64,000 nt of DNA from Saccharomonospora amisosensis (GTDB lineage: Bacteria > Actinomycetota > Actinomycetes > Mycobacteriales > Pseudonocardiaceae). Location of the stretch: contig NZ_JAAOYM010000001.1 in the NCBI RefSeq assembly GCF_011761185.1, positions 620,001-684,000 of the forward strand, given 5' to 3'. The position numbers and the translations under genes are program-made. Shown in pieces: positions 46,428-57,654 of this stretch (positions are counted from its first letter, which is position 1; the number at the start of each line of letters is the position of its first letter). The notes beneath the pieces are model-generated. The model saw only the letters and a list, made by a program, of their open reading frames with translations. It was not told where the DNA came from and ran no database searches.

Positions 46428-47007
46428 GGTGGAGCTGCGAGTCCGCGGCGAGCGGGCGGTGCTCACCGGCACCGGCGGCGGCCGCGAGGCCGATCCGCAC
46501 CAAGTGGCGCTGGGCGCCGGGCTGGCCGAGGCCCTGCACGAGTGGGCACACGTCGCCGCCGCCGTGCGCCGTAGCGGTAACGGCGCGGGTGGTGAGGTCG
46601 TGTCGCGCAGGGGCAGGCAACTCGCGGGCAGGGTGGCCGCCGCGCTCGGGGTGCCGGTGAGCTACCTGGACCCGGTAACCGGGCGAGCGCTGCGGGTGCT
46701 ACCGCCGCGTCGGCAACCGCCGGTAGCGCCTGCGCGCGGCGACGGATCGACCCCATGGGGCACCGGGCTGACCGTGGCCGCCTTCTTCGCGGTCCTGGCG
46801 GTCGTGGCGATTCTCGCGCTGGCACGTGCGCTGGCACACGAGACGGCAGGCTGGGTGGCGGTCGCGGCGACCGCCGTGGTCTCCGCCGGGCTGGCGCCCT
46901 CGCTGTGGCTGGCCCGGTCTGTGCCAATCGTTCGCTGGATCGCGCTGGGCGTGGCAACGGGTGTCGGGCTGTCCTGGGCAGGAGTGTTGCTCACCGTGGT
47001 CGGCTGA
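46405..47007 (+). CDS. DUF2537 membrane protein
   Basis: 200 residues from ATG 46405, overlapping the methylase gene. The first half is soluble (VELRVRGERAVLTGTGGGRE). Three to four hydrophobic helices follow (TVAAFFAVLAVVAILALARA, WVAVAATAVVSAGLAPSLWL, WIALGVATGVGLSWAGVLLT). It is the actinobacterial DUF2537 family, matching Rv0882 by order. Function unknown. In mycobacteria sepH comes next; here 5 kb of sugar genes intervene. Confidence 0.83.
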   Translation: MGERLASEVELRVRGERAVLTGTGGGREADPHQVALGAGLAEALHEWAHVAAAVRRSGNGAGGEVVSRRGRQLAGRVAAALGVPVSYLDPVTGRALRVLPPRRQPPVAPARGDGSTPWGTGLTVAAFFAVLAVVAILALARALAHETAGWVAVAATAVVSAGLAPSLWLARSVPIVRWIALGVATGVGLSWAGVLLTVVG

Positions 47008-47267
47008 GCCGGAACCCGGCGAGCCGGGCTCGAAAGTGTCGAGACCACAATCACCCGGGTCCCGACGGCCCGACGTTCGAGGTACTCGCGGTAGTCGCTG
47101 TCGGAGCCGGTCACCCACTGTCGAGTGGACTCCAAGTGGATTGTCCGAACTGCACTGTTTACTTTGCGTAATGAAATAACGCTGTTGCGGGGCTTTTCGT
47201 GAGCCTCGGCCACCCCAACGGCTGGCCGCCGAACGGGTAGTTCTGAGCGGCAGGTAGTTTTGGCCAC
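47008..47267. other. Left boundary of the inserted sugar block
   Basis: This 260-bp gap has no assigned gene. A minus-strand frame over about 47020-47160 shows coding-like third positions (for example RQWVTGSDSDYREYLERRAV) but has no proper end, and may be a remnant. An A/T-rich stretch lies at 47155-47180. TAGTTT (47255-47260) ends 7 nt before the next ATG and is the probable -10 of the block. Confidence 0.35.
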
Positions 47268-48215
47268 ATGGCTTCGCTGAACAACAATGACGTCCGCAAT
47301 GTCGTGGTAACTGGGGGCTGTGGCTTCATAGGGCGTGCTGTTGTCGCCGCGTTCAGACGAAAAGGCGCACGCGTCACCATCGTCGACAGGGAACCGGTGA
47401 CGGTGGCCGACGAGGGTGTCGTCGCCGTCCAAGGCGACCTCGCCGACCCGGAGGTCAGAGAGCGAGCCATCCTGCCGGGTACGGACGGCATCATCCACCT
47501 CGCCGCCGTGACGTCGGTGTTGCGCTCGGTGGAGATGCCTGCCAAGACTTACTCGGAGAACGTGGCGATCACCCACGAGCTGCTCGAGCTCGCCAGGATG
47601 CACGGGGTGCGCAGGTTCATCCTGGCCTCCACCAACGCCGTGGTCGGCGACGTGGGCGAGGCCACCATCACCGAGGACATGCCGCTGGCGCCACTGACGC
47701 CCTACGGGGCGACCAAGGCCGCCTGTGAGATGCTGCTTTCCGGCTACGCGGGCGCGTACGACATGGCTACGTGCGCGCTGCGGTTCACCAACGTCTACGG
47801 GCCCGGGATGAGTCACAAGGACAGCTTCGTGCCTCGGCTGATGCGCGCCGCCCTGCGCGACGAAGGCGTGCGCGTCTACGGCGACGGCACGCAGCGCCGC
47901 GATCTGGTGTTCATCGACGACATCGTGCGCGCGATCGAACTCGCCTGGGACGCCGAGCACGTCGGCAGGGCCATCGTCGGCGCGGGCAGGTCGGTTTCGG
48001 TGCTCGAACTCATCGATACCGTCCGCGAGGTCACCGGTTGCCCGATTCCGGTGCGGCACGTGCCCGCACCCGGTGGCGAGATGCCCGCCGTGGTCGTCGA
48101 CGTCTCCCGCAGCGCCCAGACCATCGGCTACCAGCCGCGGTACAGCCTGCGCGACGGGCTGGCGGCCACCTGGCAGTACTTCCTCGAGCACGACAGGCAG
48201 AAAGTGTTCGAGTGA
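47268..48215 (+). CDS. NAD-dependent nucleotide-sugar epimerase/dehydratase (extended SDR)
   Basis: 315 residues from ATG 47268, probably leaderless. Rossmann motif VVVTGGCGFIGRAVVAAF, HLAAVTSV, catalytic Ser region LASTNAVVGD, YGATKAACEMLL (YxxxK), TNVYGPGMSHKDSFVPRLMR, RDLVFIDDIVRA. It is like UDP-glucose 4-epimerase or related 4,6-modifying enzymes. It overlaps the glycosyltransferase gene by 4 nt, so it probably makes a sugar nucleotide used by it. Confidence 0.9.
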   Translation: MASLNNNDVRNVVVTGGCGFIGRAVVAAFRRKGARVTIVDREPVTVADEGVVAVQGDLADPEVRERAILPGTDGIIHLAAVTSVLRSVEMPAKTYSENVAITHELLELARMHGVRRFILASTNAVVGDVGEATITEDMPLAPLTPYGATKAACEMLLSGYAGAYDMATCALRFTNVYGPGMSHKDSFVPRLMRAALRDEGVRVYGDGTQRRDLVFIDDIVRAIELAWDAEHVGRAIVGAGRSVSVLELIDTVREVTGCPIPVRHVPAPGGEMPAVVVDVSRSAQTIGYQPRYSLRDGLAATWQYFLEHDRQKVFE

Positions 48216-50458
48216 GCGGGTTGCTCCGTCGCCACTGGCTGCTGCTCGTCCTACTCGCGGGTGGCGTCACGCTGCGTGTGCTGACCTGGCTGGCCTACCA
48301 GCCAGCCCTGCTGTATATCGACACGTTCCGCTACCTGAACAACCTCGAACAGTTAAGACCGACCGATCTGAACCCGCTCGGCTACACGGTCGTGCTCAAG
48401 GGCTTGTTGCACATCGGTGGGCTGGGTTTCGTAGCGGCCGTACAGCACCTCGTCGGTGTGCTCATGGCGTTGGCGCTGTACCGGCTCACCCTGCGCTACA
48501 CCGACCGCACCTGGCTGGCGGCGCTGGTAGCCGCGCCGGTACTGCTCGACGGCTATCAGCTCCAGATCGAAGAGCTGATCATGTCGGAGATCTGGTTCCA
48601 GGCCCTGCTGGTGGCCGTGCTCTGGGTGTTGCTCTCCAAGGGGGAACCGGGCTGGCAGCGGGCCGGGATCGCCGGCCTGCTGCTCGGAGCCGCCGTGGTC
48701 ACCCGAACGATCGGGATCACCATGGTGGTGCCGGTGGCGGTGTACCTGGTGCTGGCGGGTGGAGCGTGGCGCAGCAAGGCGGGCTGGAAACGCATCGGCG
48801 TTCGTACCCTCGCCGGTGTGCTGGGGCTTGCGATCGTGCTCGGCTCCTACGCGAGCTACTTCCGCTCCCAGTCAGGCCACTGGGGGTTGACCGGTGCACA
48901 GGGCAACGTGCTGTACGGGCGTACTGCGGCCATCGCCGACTGTGGCGTGCTCCCGCCTGAGGACAAGACCCTGCAGCGGTTCTGCCCGCCTGAGCCGATG
49001 GACGAGCGGCTGTCCATCGACTACTACACACACTTCCGGTACGGCGATCCGGCATGGCCGGGCCCGCTGCCTCCCGGGCGGAGCAAGCGGGAACTCGCCC
49101 AGGAGTTCGCGACGACTATCATCCGCGAGCAGCCGGTGGACTTCACCCTTGCCGTGCTCGGCGACTTCGCCAAGAACTTCGACCCGGTCAAGGAAACAGC
49201 GCCGGGTGATGTACCAGTGGAACGTTGGCAGTTCCAGACCTCCTACCCGTACTACAACATTGGGACGGCAACCGTGGAGAAGTACAACGCGACGACGCTT
49301 GCGTTCGACGGCGTGCTGCCGAGCGTCAACGTCGAGTTCGCGTCCTTCCTGCGCGATTATCAACTGGGCGGTGGCTACACCTGGGGCCCAGCGCTCGCGC
49401 TCGCGGCACTGTTCGGAGTGCTCGGTGCGTTGGGGGTGGGCCGGGCCCGCAACTCGGGCCTGCGTTCGGCCGCGTTCCTGGCGACGGGCGGCGGGCTGAT
49501 CATCCTGCTCGGCTCCGCCGCCTTCGAGTTCTCCTGGCGCTACCAGATCCCCGCGCTGGTGCTTGTGCCGCTGGGTGGGGCGCTCGGGCTGGCGGCGATG
49601 CTCGGCTGGGGGCGGACGCGGCCGGGGTCGACCGGGCGGCGACCCAAGATGGCCGACTTCCCCGACGACGTCGACTCAGCGGCTGTCGCGGACTTCAAGC
49701 AGCGCTACGGTGACAACCCGCTTACCCCGCTCGTGGTGGTCATCGCCGCCTACAACGAGGAAAAGGGCATCGGGACGGTACTGCGGGAGATGCCGTCGCA
49801 CTGCGGCGACCTTCCGGTCTCGACACTGGTCGTGGTGGACGGTGCCACCGACAACACCGCCGAGGTCGCCGAGGCAGCGGGGGCCTACGTCTGCGTCGCG
49901 TCACAGAACCGGGGTCAGGGCGGTGCGCTGCGGCTCGGCTACCACCTCGCCGCGGACTGTGGGGCGAAGTACGTCGTCACCACCGACGCCGACGGTCAGT
50001 ACGACAACAACGAGATGCCGTTGCTGGTCAAACCACTGCTGGACGGCTCGGCCGACTTCGTCACGGGGTCGCGCAGGTTGGGTTCCTACGAGCACGACAG
50101 CACGGTCCGCTGGCTCGGTGTGCGGGTGTTCGCGGTGCTGGCCTCGATCCTGACGTTGCGTAAGATCACCGACACCTCGTTCGGGTTCAGGGCGATGCCT
50201 GCCGAACTGGCGACGTCGGTCACACTACGAGAGCCGCAGTACCAGTCCTCGGAACTGCTGCTCGGGGTGATGGCTCGCGGCGCTCGCGTGCTCGAGGTGC
50301 CGATGAGTATGCGGCTGCGCAACAATGGTGCCAGCAAGAAGGGCCGCAGCCTGATGTACGGCGCGAACTACGCCAGGGTCATGACCGGGACGTGGCTGCG
50401 CGAGTACGTGCTCCGCCGGCGAACACCAGCCGGTCGAGCAGTGCGAACTTCAGGATGA
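48212..50458 (+). CDS. Fusion of a GT-C membrane glycosyltransferase-like domain and a GT2 glycosyltransferase
   Basis: 748 residues from GTG 48212. Residues 1-470 have about ten membrane helices and a GT-C/PMT-like layout, with the first-loop acidic region YIDTFRYLNNLEQLRPTDLN. Residues 505-740 are a GT2 (DPM1-like) domain: VVVIAAYNEEKGIGTVLREM, VVVDGATDNTAEVAE, TTDADGQYDNNEMPLL (the DxD), SFGFRAMP. A GT2 enzyme usually charges a polyprenyl phosphate with sugar, and a GT-C enzyme uses that lipid-linked sugar outside. The fusion would join both steps in one protein. Its 3' end overlaps the GtrA gene by 80 nt. Confidence 0.85.
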   Translation: MSGLLRRHWLLLVLLAGGVTLRVLTWLAYQPALLYIDTFRYLNNLEQLRPTDLNPLGYTVVLKGLLHIGGLGFVAAVQHLVGVLMALALYRLTLRYTDRTWLAALVAAPVLLDGYQLQIEELIMSEIWFQALLVAVLWVLLSKGEPGWQRAGIAGLLLGAAVVTRTIGITMVVPVAVYLVLAGGAWRSKAGWKRIGVRTLAGVLGLAIVLGSYASYFRSQSGHWGLTGAQGNVLYGRTAAIADCGVLPPEDKTLQRFCPPEPMDERLSIDYYTHFRYGDPAWPGPLPPGRSKRELAQEFATTIIREQPVDFTLAVLGDFAKNFDPVKETAPGDVPVERWQFQTSYPYYNIGTATVEKYNATTLAFDGVLPSVNVEFASFLRDYQLGGGYTWGPALALAALFGVLGALGVGRARNSGLRSAAFLATGGGLIILLGSAAFEFSWRYQIPALVLVPLGGALGLAAMLGWGRTRPGSTGRRPKMADFPDDVDSAAVADFKQRYGDNPLTPLVVVIAAYNEEKGIGTVLREMPSHCGDLPVSTLVVVDGATDNTAEVAEAAGAYVCVASQNRGQGGALRLGYHLAADCGAKYVVTTDADGQYDNNEMPLLVKPLLDGSADFVTGSRRLGSYEHDSTVRWLGVRVFAVLASILTLRKITDTSFGFRAMPAELATSVTLREPQYQSSELLLGVMARGARVLEVPMSMRLRNNGASKKGRSLMYGANYARVMTGTWLREYVLRRRTPAGRAVRTSG

Positions 50459-50954
50459 ACACCAGCGAGTAGCTGGCGAGGAAGGCCGCGTCGAGCACGA
50501 TGATGCGCACGAACCCCGAGATCCGGAGTGGCTCGGTGATCCAGCCCGCCACCGTGGTGAGGCCGACGGAGGCGAGTCCGGCCGCTCCTATCACGGCGAA
50601 GTACGGCATCAGTTCGCGTGCGACCTGCGGCTTTCCCTTCCTGCCCCAGGCCCAGCTACGGGCGAGGAAGTAGTTCGGGATGGCCCCCGCCACGAACGCG
50701 ACGGCGCTGGCCAGCGAGGGGGTCGCGCCCCACCAGAGAAGGCCGATGAGGGTGACCTGGCTGATGGAGGTGGCCACGATGGAGCTGGTCGCCGCACGGA
50801 ACAGCCGGACGAGCAGCCGAGGCCGGGATGCCGACGGCTGCCCCGGCGGAGGAGCGGCGGCAGTAGCGGTGCTCACACCAGCTATTGTGCACTCCGCCAT
50901 CGGAGTGGTGTCAGCCGCGTCCCCTTTCGTGACAGTGGGTTGCCCTGCGCCCAT
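50379..50954 (-). CDS. GtrA-family membrane protein (lipid-linked sugar flippase-like)
   Basis: 191 residues from ATG 50954; in-frame alternatives are ATG 50900 and GTG 50876. None has a good ribosome site, and residues before about 27 are low-complexity. It has four helices (SISQVTLIGLLWWGATPSLA, VAFVAGAIPNYFLARSWAWG, MPYFAVIGAAGLASVGLTTV, IIVLDAAFLASYSLVFILKF). GtrA proteins are thought to flip polyprenyl-phosphate sugars across the membrane, fitting the partner GT fusion. The gene converges with the GT gene and overlaps its last 80 nt. Confidence 0.85.
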   Translation of the reverse strand: MGAGQPTVTKGDAADTTPMAECTIAGVSTATAAAPPPGQPSASRPRLLVRLFRAATSSIVATSISQVTLIGLLWWGATPSLASAVAFVAGAIPNYFLARSWAWGRKGKPQVARELMPYFAVIGAAGLASVGLTTVAGWITEPLRISGFVRIIVLDAAFLASYSLVFILKFALLDRLVFAGGARTRAATSRS

Positions 50955-50994
50955 CCGTGGTACAAGGTGGACCCGGTCAGGTAACAGGTGCGTC

Positions 50995-52197
<1,203 letters not shown>

Positions 52198-52214
52198 CCC
52201 GCACGCAGGACAAC

Positions 52215-52260
52215 GAGAAGGGGCCGCTCATCGTCACACTCGATGAGCGGCCCTTCTCTT
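52215..52260. terminator. Terminator between sqdB and sepH
   Basis: Arms 52215-52233 and 52241-52258 pair with one bulged G around a 7-nt loop, followed by CTTT on the plus strand. It ends sqdB and, in the other direction, sepH (convergent). Confidence 0.8.
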
Positions 52261-52270
52261 TCGGTCTGGC

Positions 52271-53170
52271 TCAACCGCGCTGGCTTCGTACGCCCAGCAG
52301 CACGTCCTCCCACGCGGGCACCGCCGGGTGGTTCTTCTTCCTCGACGACTTCGGCTTCGCCTGTTGCGCGGGCCGCTCCTTCGGTTCGGCCTTTGGTTTG
52401 CCCTGGTTCTCGGGCTCCTTGGCCTGCACCTGGGGCAGCTCTGCGGTGTCGTCCTGCTGCGGCTCCCTCGGCTCCTTGATGGGGGCCTCGATCACCTTCG
52501 CGCTCGGACGCTCGTCGAGCAGAGGCTGCTCGGCCTCAGCCTGCTCGGCCGAGTCGTCCGTCCTCGCCTCCACTGCCCTTGGCGTGCGGTGCGAGTTCGG
52601 GTCCAGCAGCGCCTCGGCCAACTCGTCGAGCGCCGTCACGGTCCCGCCGTGGGCGCCAGGGGAGAACGACCAGTGTGCCCGGTTCTCCGAACGGCCCGCC
52701 TTCCAGTGCAGCCCGACGACCCACTTGCCGTCGTCACCACGCCACGAGTCCCACGTGGCCTGCGAGTAGTCCTGCCCGCGCAGCCCGAACGAGTGCGCAA
52801 CCACTTCGCCGAGCGTCTGCACGTCCGGACCGTCCTCGCGCGTGGGGTGCGCCTGCTGGGCGAGCTGCGCGGTGCGGGAGCGTTCCAGCAGCACCGGATA
52901 GGCGAAGCGTTCGACGCGTTGCAGCGGCACACCTGCCACGGCGGCGACCTGCTCGACGGACTCGCCCGCGCGGATACGGGCCTGGATTTCGCGTGGGCGC
53001 ATCTGGCTCTCCAGCTCGATCTCGATCTGGCCGAGGCGGGTGATGTCACCACGAGCGGCCGCGCGCAGCCGTTCGTCCGCGGGTAGGAGGAACTGCTCAC
53101 GGCGTGCCGGGTCCTCGCACACGATGGACTTGCCGTCCTCGTGCAACCCGACTACCCGCAGCGTTCGCAT
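52271..53170 (-). CDS. sepH: Cell-division protein SepH (DUF3071)
   Basis: 299 residues from ATG 53170 with GAGGCGGG upstream. The frame opens 12 codons further up. The N-terminal SepH domain (MRTLRVVGLHEDGKSIVCED, RAAARGDITRLGQIEIELES) includes an HTH-like core (RPREIQARIRAGESVEQVAA, VAGVPLQRVERFAYPVLLER). The long C-terminal part is acidic then Lys/Pro-rich. SepH binds FtsZ and promotes its assembly in actinobacteria. It precedes no other division gene here, but pairs with serC as in M. tuberculosis (Rv0883c-Rv0884c). Confidence 0.9.
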   Translation of the reverse strand: MRTLRVVGLHEDGKSIVCEDPARREQFLLPADERLRAAARGDITRLGQIEIELESQMRPREIQARIRAGESVEQVAAVAGVPLQRVERFAYPVLLERSRTAQLAQQAHPTREDGPDVQTLGEVVAHSFGLRGQDYSQATWDSWRGDDGKWVVGLHWKAGRSENRAHWSFSPGAHGGTVTALDELAEALLDPNSHRTPRAVEARTDDSAEQAEAEQPLLDERPSAKVIEAPIKEPREPQQDDTAELPQVQAKEPENQGKPKAEPKERPAQQAKPKSSRKKNHPAVPAWEDVLLGVRSQRG

Positions 53171-53363
53171 TCCCGCCTCCCGAGACTCACCTGGCGTGGG
53201 TGTCAACGGTAGATCGGCGCGTCGCCTTGACGGGCGAGGCGCGCCGAACTACCGCGAACATCCGTTGTCGATCGTGCTGGACACGTCCGCGTCGATCATG
53301 ACCGACGCGCCGCACATCCGCACCCCCGATAAGGGGAATTCTCGTGAGGTCGGTTGCGTGGCT

Positions 53364-54506
<1,143 letters not shown>

Positions 54507-55856
54507 TCACGCCCGCCAGCCTGCCTCGTCCACCCCGCCTGGCACCGGGGCCGACGGGTCGTAGGGGGTGCGCGTGAAGACGAACGTCGCGAGGTCCAGG
54601 TGGTGCGGTCTGCCTTCGGTGTCGCGGTGCACCGTGAGGGTTTCGCCCGCGTAGTAGCCGTCCAGTCCCAGCCAGCGGTCCCGGTCGAGCGGCCGGAACC
54701 GGGAGGCTCGACCGGGACCTCCCGCGGGTGTGAGGTCGAGCCAGCCGCTGGGCAGTATCCGCAGGTGGTACGGGGAGGGGCCCCAGTGCCACAACCCGGT
54801 GAGCTCCAACAGCGCCTGGTCGATCCTTGCGGGTCGCCACTGCTGCGGCAGCGGCGGCTCGTGCTCGTCGGCCAGCGCGATGAGGTCGGCCGCCAGCGAA
54901 AGAATGCCCACACCGGAGGTGGTGTTGGTCAGTGCGACCGCGCCGGTCTGGGTCGCGGGGTCGATGAGGGTGCACGCGAGGAAGCCCGGCATCGAGCCGG
55001 TGTGGCCAGCCAGCCGCTTGCCGCCGACGCGGGCCAGTTGCAGTCCGAGCCCGTAGCCTGCCGTCCACGGCCCGCTGTCGTCGATGACGGCGGCCTCCCG
55101 CATCTCGGCCACCGTGTCGGGGTGCAGCACCTCACCCGTTCGCCCACCCACGAACGCCGTCCAGTGGGCGAGGTCGCGGACGCAGGACCACAGTTGGCCC
55201 GCGGGCGCCATCGCGCCGGCGTCGTAGGCCGGTTCCGGTAGCACGACATCGGCGAAGGGGTGCACGGCGAGGCCCCGCGCATACGATCCGCTCGGTTGGT
55301 CGGTGGTGCGGGACATTCCGAGCGGGTTGAGCACCTCCGCCCGCACGGCGTCGAGCCAGCTCGCGCCGCGCAGCCGGGCGACGAGTTCGCCGAGCGCGCC
55401 GTAGCCGAGGTTGGAGTAGTGGAATCGCCTGCCGGGTCGGTGCTTGAGGTCTTCGCCGGTCAGTTCGGCGCTGAGGTCGGACCAGTCGCCACCCTGGCTG
55501 CGTTCCCACCAGGTGCCGGGTGACTCGGACCCGACGCCACCGGCGTGGCTGAGCAGCTGGCCGACGGTCGCCTCGCCGAAGGTGGTGCCGGGTACATGCT
55601 TGTCGAGCGGGTCGTTGAGATCGAGTTTGCCCTCGTCGCGCAGCCGCATCACGACGACGGCCACCATGGATTTGGTGATCGATCCGATCCGGTACAGCGT
55701 GACCTCGTCGGGTGTGGCGTCGTCGACGAACCCGCGCGCGCCTGACCAGACGATCGCGGCGTCCCTGATCACCGCGGCCACGAGCGAGGGCGCCCTGCCG
55801 GTGGCCTGTTCGGTGGCGACGCGCCGGAACAGCGCGAACTCGGTGGTTGGCAGCAT
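54507..55856 (-). CDS. Serine hydrolase, class C beta-lactamase / PBP4*-like family
   Basis: 449 residues from ATG 55856. Catalytic motifs: SITKSMVAVVV (SxxK), YSNLGYGALGELVARL (YxN), HTGSMPGF (H-T-G). The last 120 residues form a separate beta-rich domain (DQALLELTGLWHWGPSPYHL, RFRPLDRDRWLGLDGYYAGE), as in EstB/Pab87-like enzymes. No signal peptide, so it is a cytoplasmic esterase or peptidase rather than an antibiotic-resistance lactamase. Substrate unknown. It is divergent from the EphD-like gene. Confidence 0.88.
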   Translation of the reverse strand: MLPTTEFALFRRVATEQATGRAPSLVAAVIRDAAIVWSGARGFVDDATPDEVTLYRIGSITKSMVAVVVMRLRDEGKLDLNDPLDKHVPGTTFGEATVGQLLSHAGGVGSESPGTWWERSQGGDWSDLSAELTGEDLKHRPGRRFHYSNLGYGALGELVARLRGASWLDAVRAEVLNPLGMSRTTDQPSGSYARGLAVHPFADVVLPEPAYDAGAMAPAGQLWSCVRDLAHWTAFVGGRTGEVLHPDTVAEMREAAVIDDSGPWTAGYGLGLQLARVGGKRLAGHTGSMPGFLACTLIDPATQTGAVALTNTTSGVGILSLAADLIALADEHEPPLPQQWRPARIDQALLELTGLWHWGPSPYHLRILPSGWLDLTPAGGPGRASRFRPLDRDRWLGLDGYYAGETLTVHRDTEGRPHHLDLATFVFTRTPYDPSAPVPGGVDEAGWRA

Positions 55857-55910
55857 GGCGTCATTCTGCCGCCTGCAGGTCGGATGCGCCCCGCGCGACC
55901 CACCGCCTTG

Positions 55911-55929
55911 TTGACAGGTTGTCTAACAT
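55911..55929 (+). promoter_or_regulatory. Leaderless promoter and likely operator of the EphD-like operon
   Basis: TAACAT (55924-55929) ends 6 nt before ATG 55936. Just upstream TTGACAGGTTGTC (55911-55923) has GACA/TGTC arms and could bind the TetR protein encoded downstream. Confidence 0.45.
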
Positions 55930-55935
55930 GGCGGA

Positions 55936-57654
55936 ATGTCTCGGCAGTGGGTCACGACCAGCGACGGCGTGCGACTTTCCGTGAGAGTCACCGGCCCGCA
56001 GCAGGCGCCCACGATCGTCTGCGTGCACGGCTACCCGGACAACTCGTCGCTGTGGGACGGGGTCCGCGCTCAGTTCGGCGACCGTTTCCGCGTGGTCAGC
56101 TACGACGTGAGGGGCGCTGGCGAATCGACGAAGCCACGTTCCCGTGGCGCCTACCGGCTTGACCGGCTCGCCGCCGACCTCGCCGAGGTGATCGACGAGG
56201 TCGCGCCCGAGGGCAAGGTCCATCTGCTCGGCCACGACTGGGGCGCCATCCAGACCTGGCATGCGGTGACGGGGCGTTGGCTTCGAGGCAGGGTGGCGTC
56301 GTTCACCTCGGTCTCCGGGCCCTGCCTCGACCACGCCGGACGGTGGTTCCGAGCGCAACTGCGGCCGAGTCCGCGACGGCTGCGCGCGGCGATACGCCAG
56401 CTCGCACATTCCACCTACATCGCGTTCTTCCAGTTGCCTGTGTTGCCGGAGCTGGCCTGGCGCGGCGGGCTGCTGGCGAGGCTGATCAGGCGAGCCGACC
56501 CTGACGCCGCCGTGCCGGAACTGTCCGACGGCCTGCACGGGCTGTGGCTGTACCGGGAGAACATGCTGTCGAGGCTGACGCGGCCGGGCCGCAGGCACGC
56601 CGACGTGCCCGTGCAGGTCATCGCGCCTGCTGCCGACGCGTTCGTCACCGTGCCGTTGCAGACCCAGATCGAGCGCTGGGTGCCGGACCTGCGGGTACGA
56701 ACGATCCCGGGCGGGCACTGGGTGGTGCGCGGCGACCCTGGGCGTATCGCGACCGCCACCGCCGAGTTCGTCGAGCACGTACACGGCGGTCCACAGTCGA
56801 GGGCGCTTCGGCGCAGCCGCGTCAATCCGGCGCCGAGAGGCCGGTTCGAAGGGCGGCTCGTCGTGGTCACCGGTGCGGGCAGCGGCATCGGAAACGCGAC
56901 GGCCCGCGCGTTCGCCGCCCAGGGCGCCGACATGGTGCTCGCCGATATCGACGCCGACGCGCTGGGGACGGCGGCCCAGCGGGTGCGCCGCGCGGGAGGG
57001 CAGGCCCTGCCCTACCGGGTCGACGTCGGCGACGCGGAAGAGATGGCGGAGTTCGCCGCGGCAGTGCGAGCCGAGCACGGGGTGGCCGACATCGTGGTCA
57101 ACAACGCGGGCATCGGCGTCGCGGGGCCCTTCCTCGACACCGGGGTGCGGGAGTGGGAGCGGGTCATCGACGTCAACCTCTGGGGTGTGATCCACGGTTG
57201 CAGGCTGTTCGGCGCCCAGCTCGCCGAGCGAGGCGAGGGCGGGCACATCGTCAACGTCGCCTCGGTGGCGGCCTACCTGCCGACGAAGGTGCTGCCCGCC
57301 TACTCGGCGACGAAGGCCGCGGTACTGATGCTGAGCGAATGCCTGCGTGCCGAACTCGCCGCATACGGCATCGGTGTCAGTGCCATCTGCCCCGGCATGG
57401 TGAGCACCAACATCGCGGGCACCACGACCTTCACCGGCGCCGACGAGCGCGAGCAGCACGCGCGAAGGGCCGAAGGAGCCCGGCTGTTCGCGAGGCGCGG
57501 TTTCCCTCCGGAACGGGTGGCGGGCGACATTCTGCGTGCCGTGCGGCGCGACTCGGCCGTTGTGGCGTCCACCCCGGAGGCCAGGACCGCGCTCGCGCTG
57601 TCCAGGCTCACCCCCGGGCTGCTGCGTGCCGCGGCACGGACCCTGCCGGGGTGA
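55936..57654 (+). CDS. EphD-like fusion: alpha/beta hydrolase (epoxide hydrolase type) plus short-chain dehydrogenase
   Basis: 572 residues from ATG 55936. Residues 1-290 are an alpha/beta hydrolase (IVCVHGYPDNSSLWDGV, LLGHDWGAIQTWHAV with the nucleophile Asp, GGHWVVRGDPGRI with His). Residues 306-570 are a classical SDR (LVVVTGAGSGIGNATARAFA, VVNNAGIGVAGPF, NVASVAAYLPTKVLPAYSAT, K). The same fusion occurs in mycobacterial EphD, which is linked to modification of oxygenated mycolic acids. Here the substrate is more likely a fatty epoxide or similar lipid. The following TetR gene overlaps its stop (GTGA). Confidence 0.92.
   Translation: MSRQWVTTSDGVRLSVRVTGPQQAPTIVCVHGYPDNSSLWDGVRAQFGDRFRVVSYDVRGAGESTKPRSRGAYRLDRLAADLAEVIDEVAPEGKVHLLGHDWGAIQTWHAVTGRWLRGRVASFTSVSGPCLDHAGRWFRAQLRPSPRRLRAAIRQLAHSTYIAFFQLPVLPELAWRGGLLARLIRRADPDAAVPELSDGLHGLWLYRENMLSRLTRPGRRHADVPVQVIAPAADAFVTVPLQTQIERWVPDLRVRTIPGGHWVVRGDPGRIATATAEFVEHVHGGPQSRALRRSRVNPAPRGRFEGRLVVVTGAGSGIGNATARAFAAQGADMVLADIDADALGTAAQRVRRAGGQALPYRVDVGDAEEMAEFAAAVRAEHGVADIVVNNAGIGVAGPFLDTGVREWERVIDVNLWGVIHGCRLFGAQLAERGEGGHIVNVASVAAYLPTKVLPAYSATKAAVLMLSECLRAELAAYGIGVSAICPGMVSTNIAGTTTFTGADEREQHARRAEGARLFARRGFPPERVAGDILRAVRRDSAVVASTPEARTALALSRLTPGLLRAAARTLPG

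Noticed and set aside
54507-55856. Beta-lactamase conferring antibiotic resistance
   Set aside because: SxxK/YxN/HTG motifs belong to the broad serine-hydrolase family, there is no signal peptide, and an extra C-terminal domain is present.
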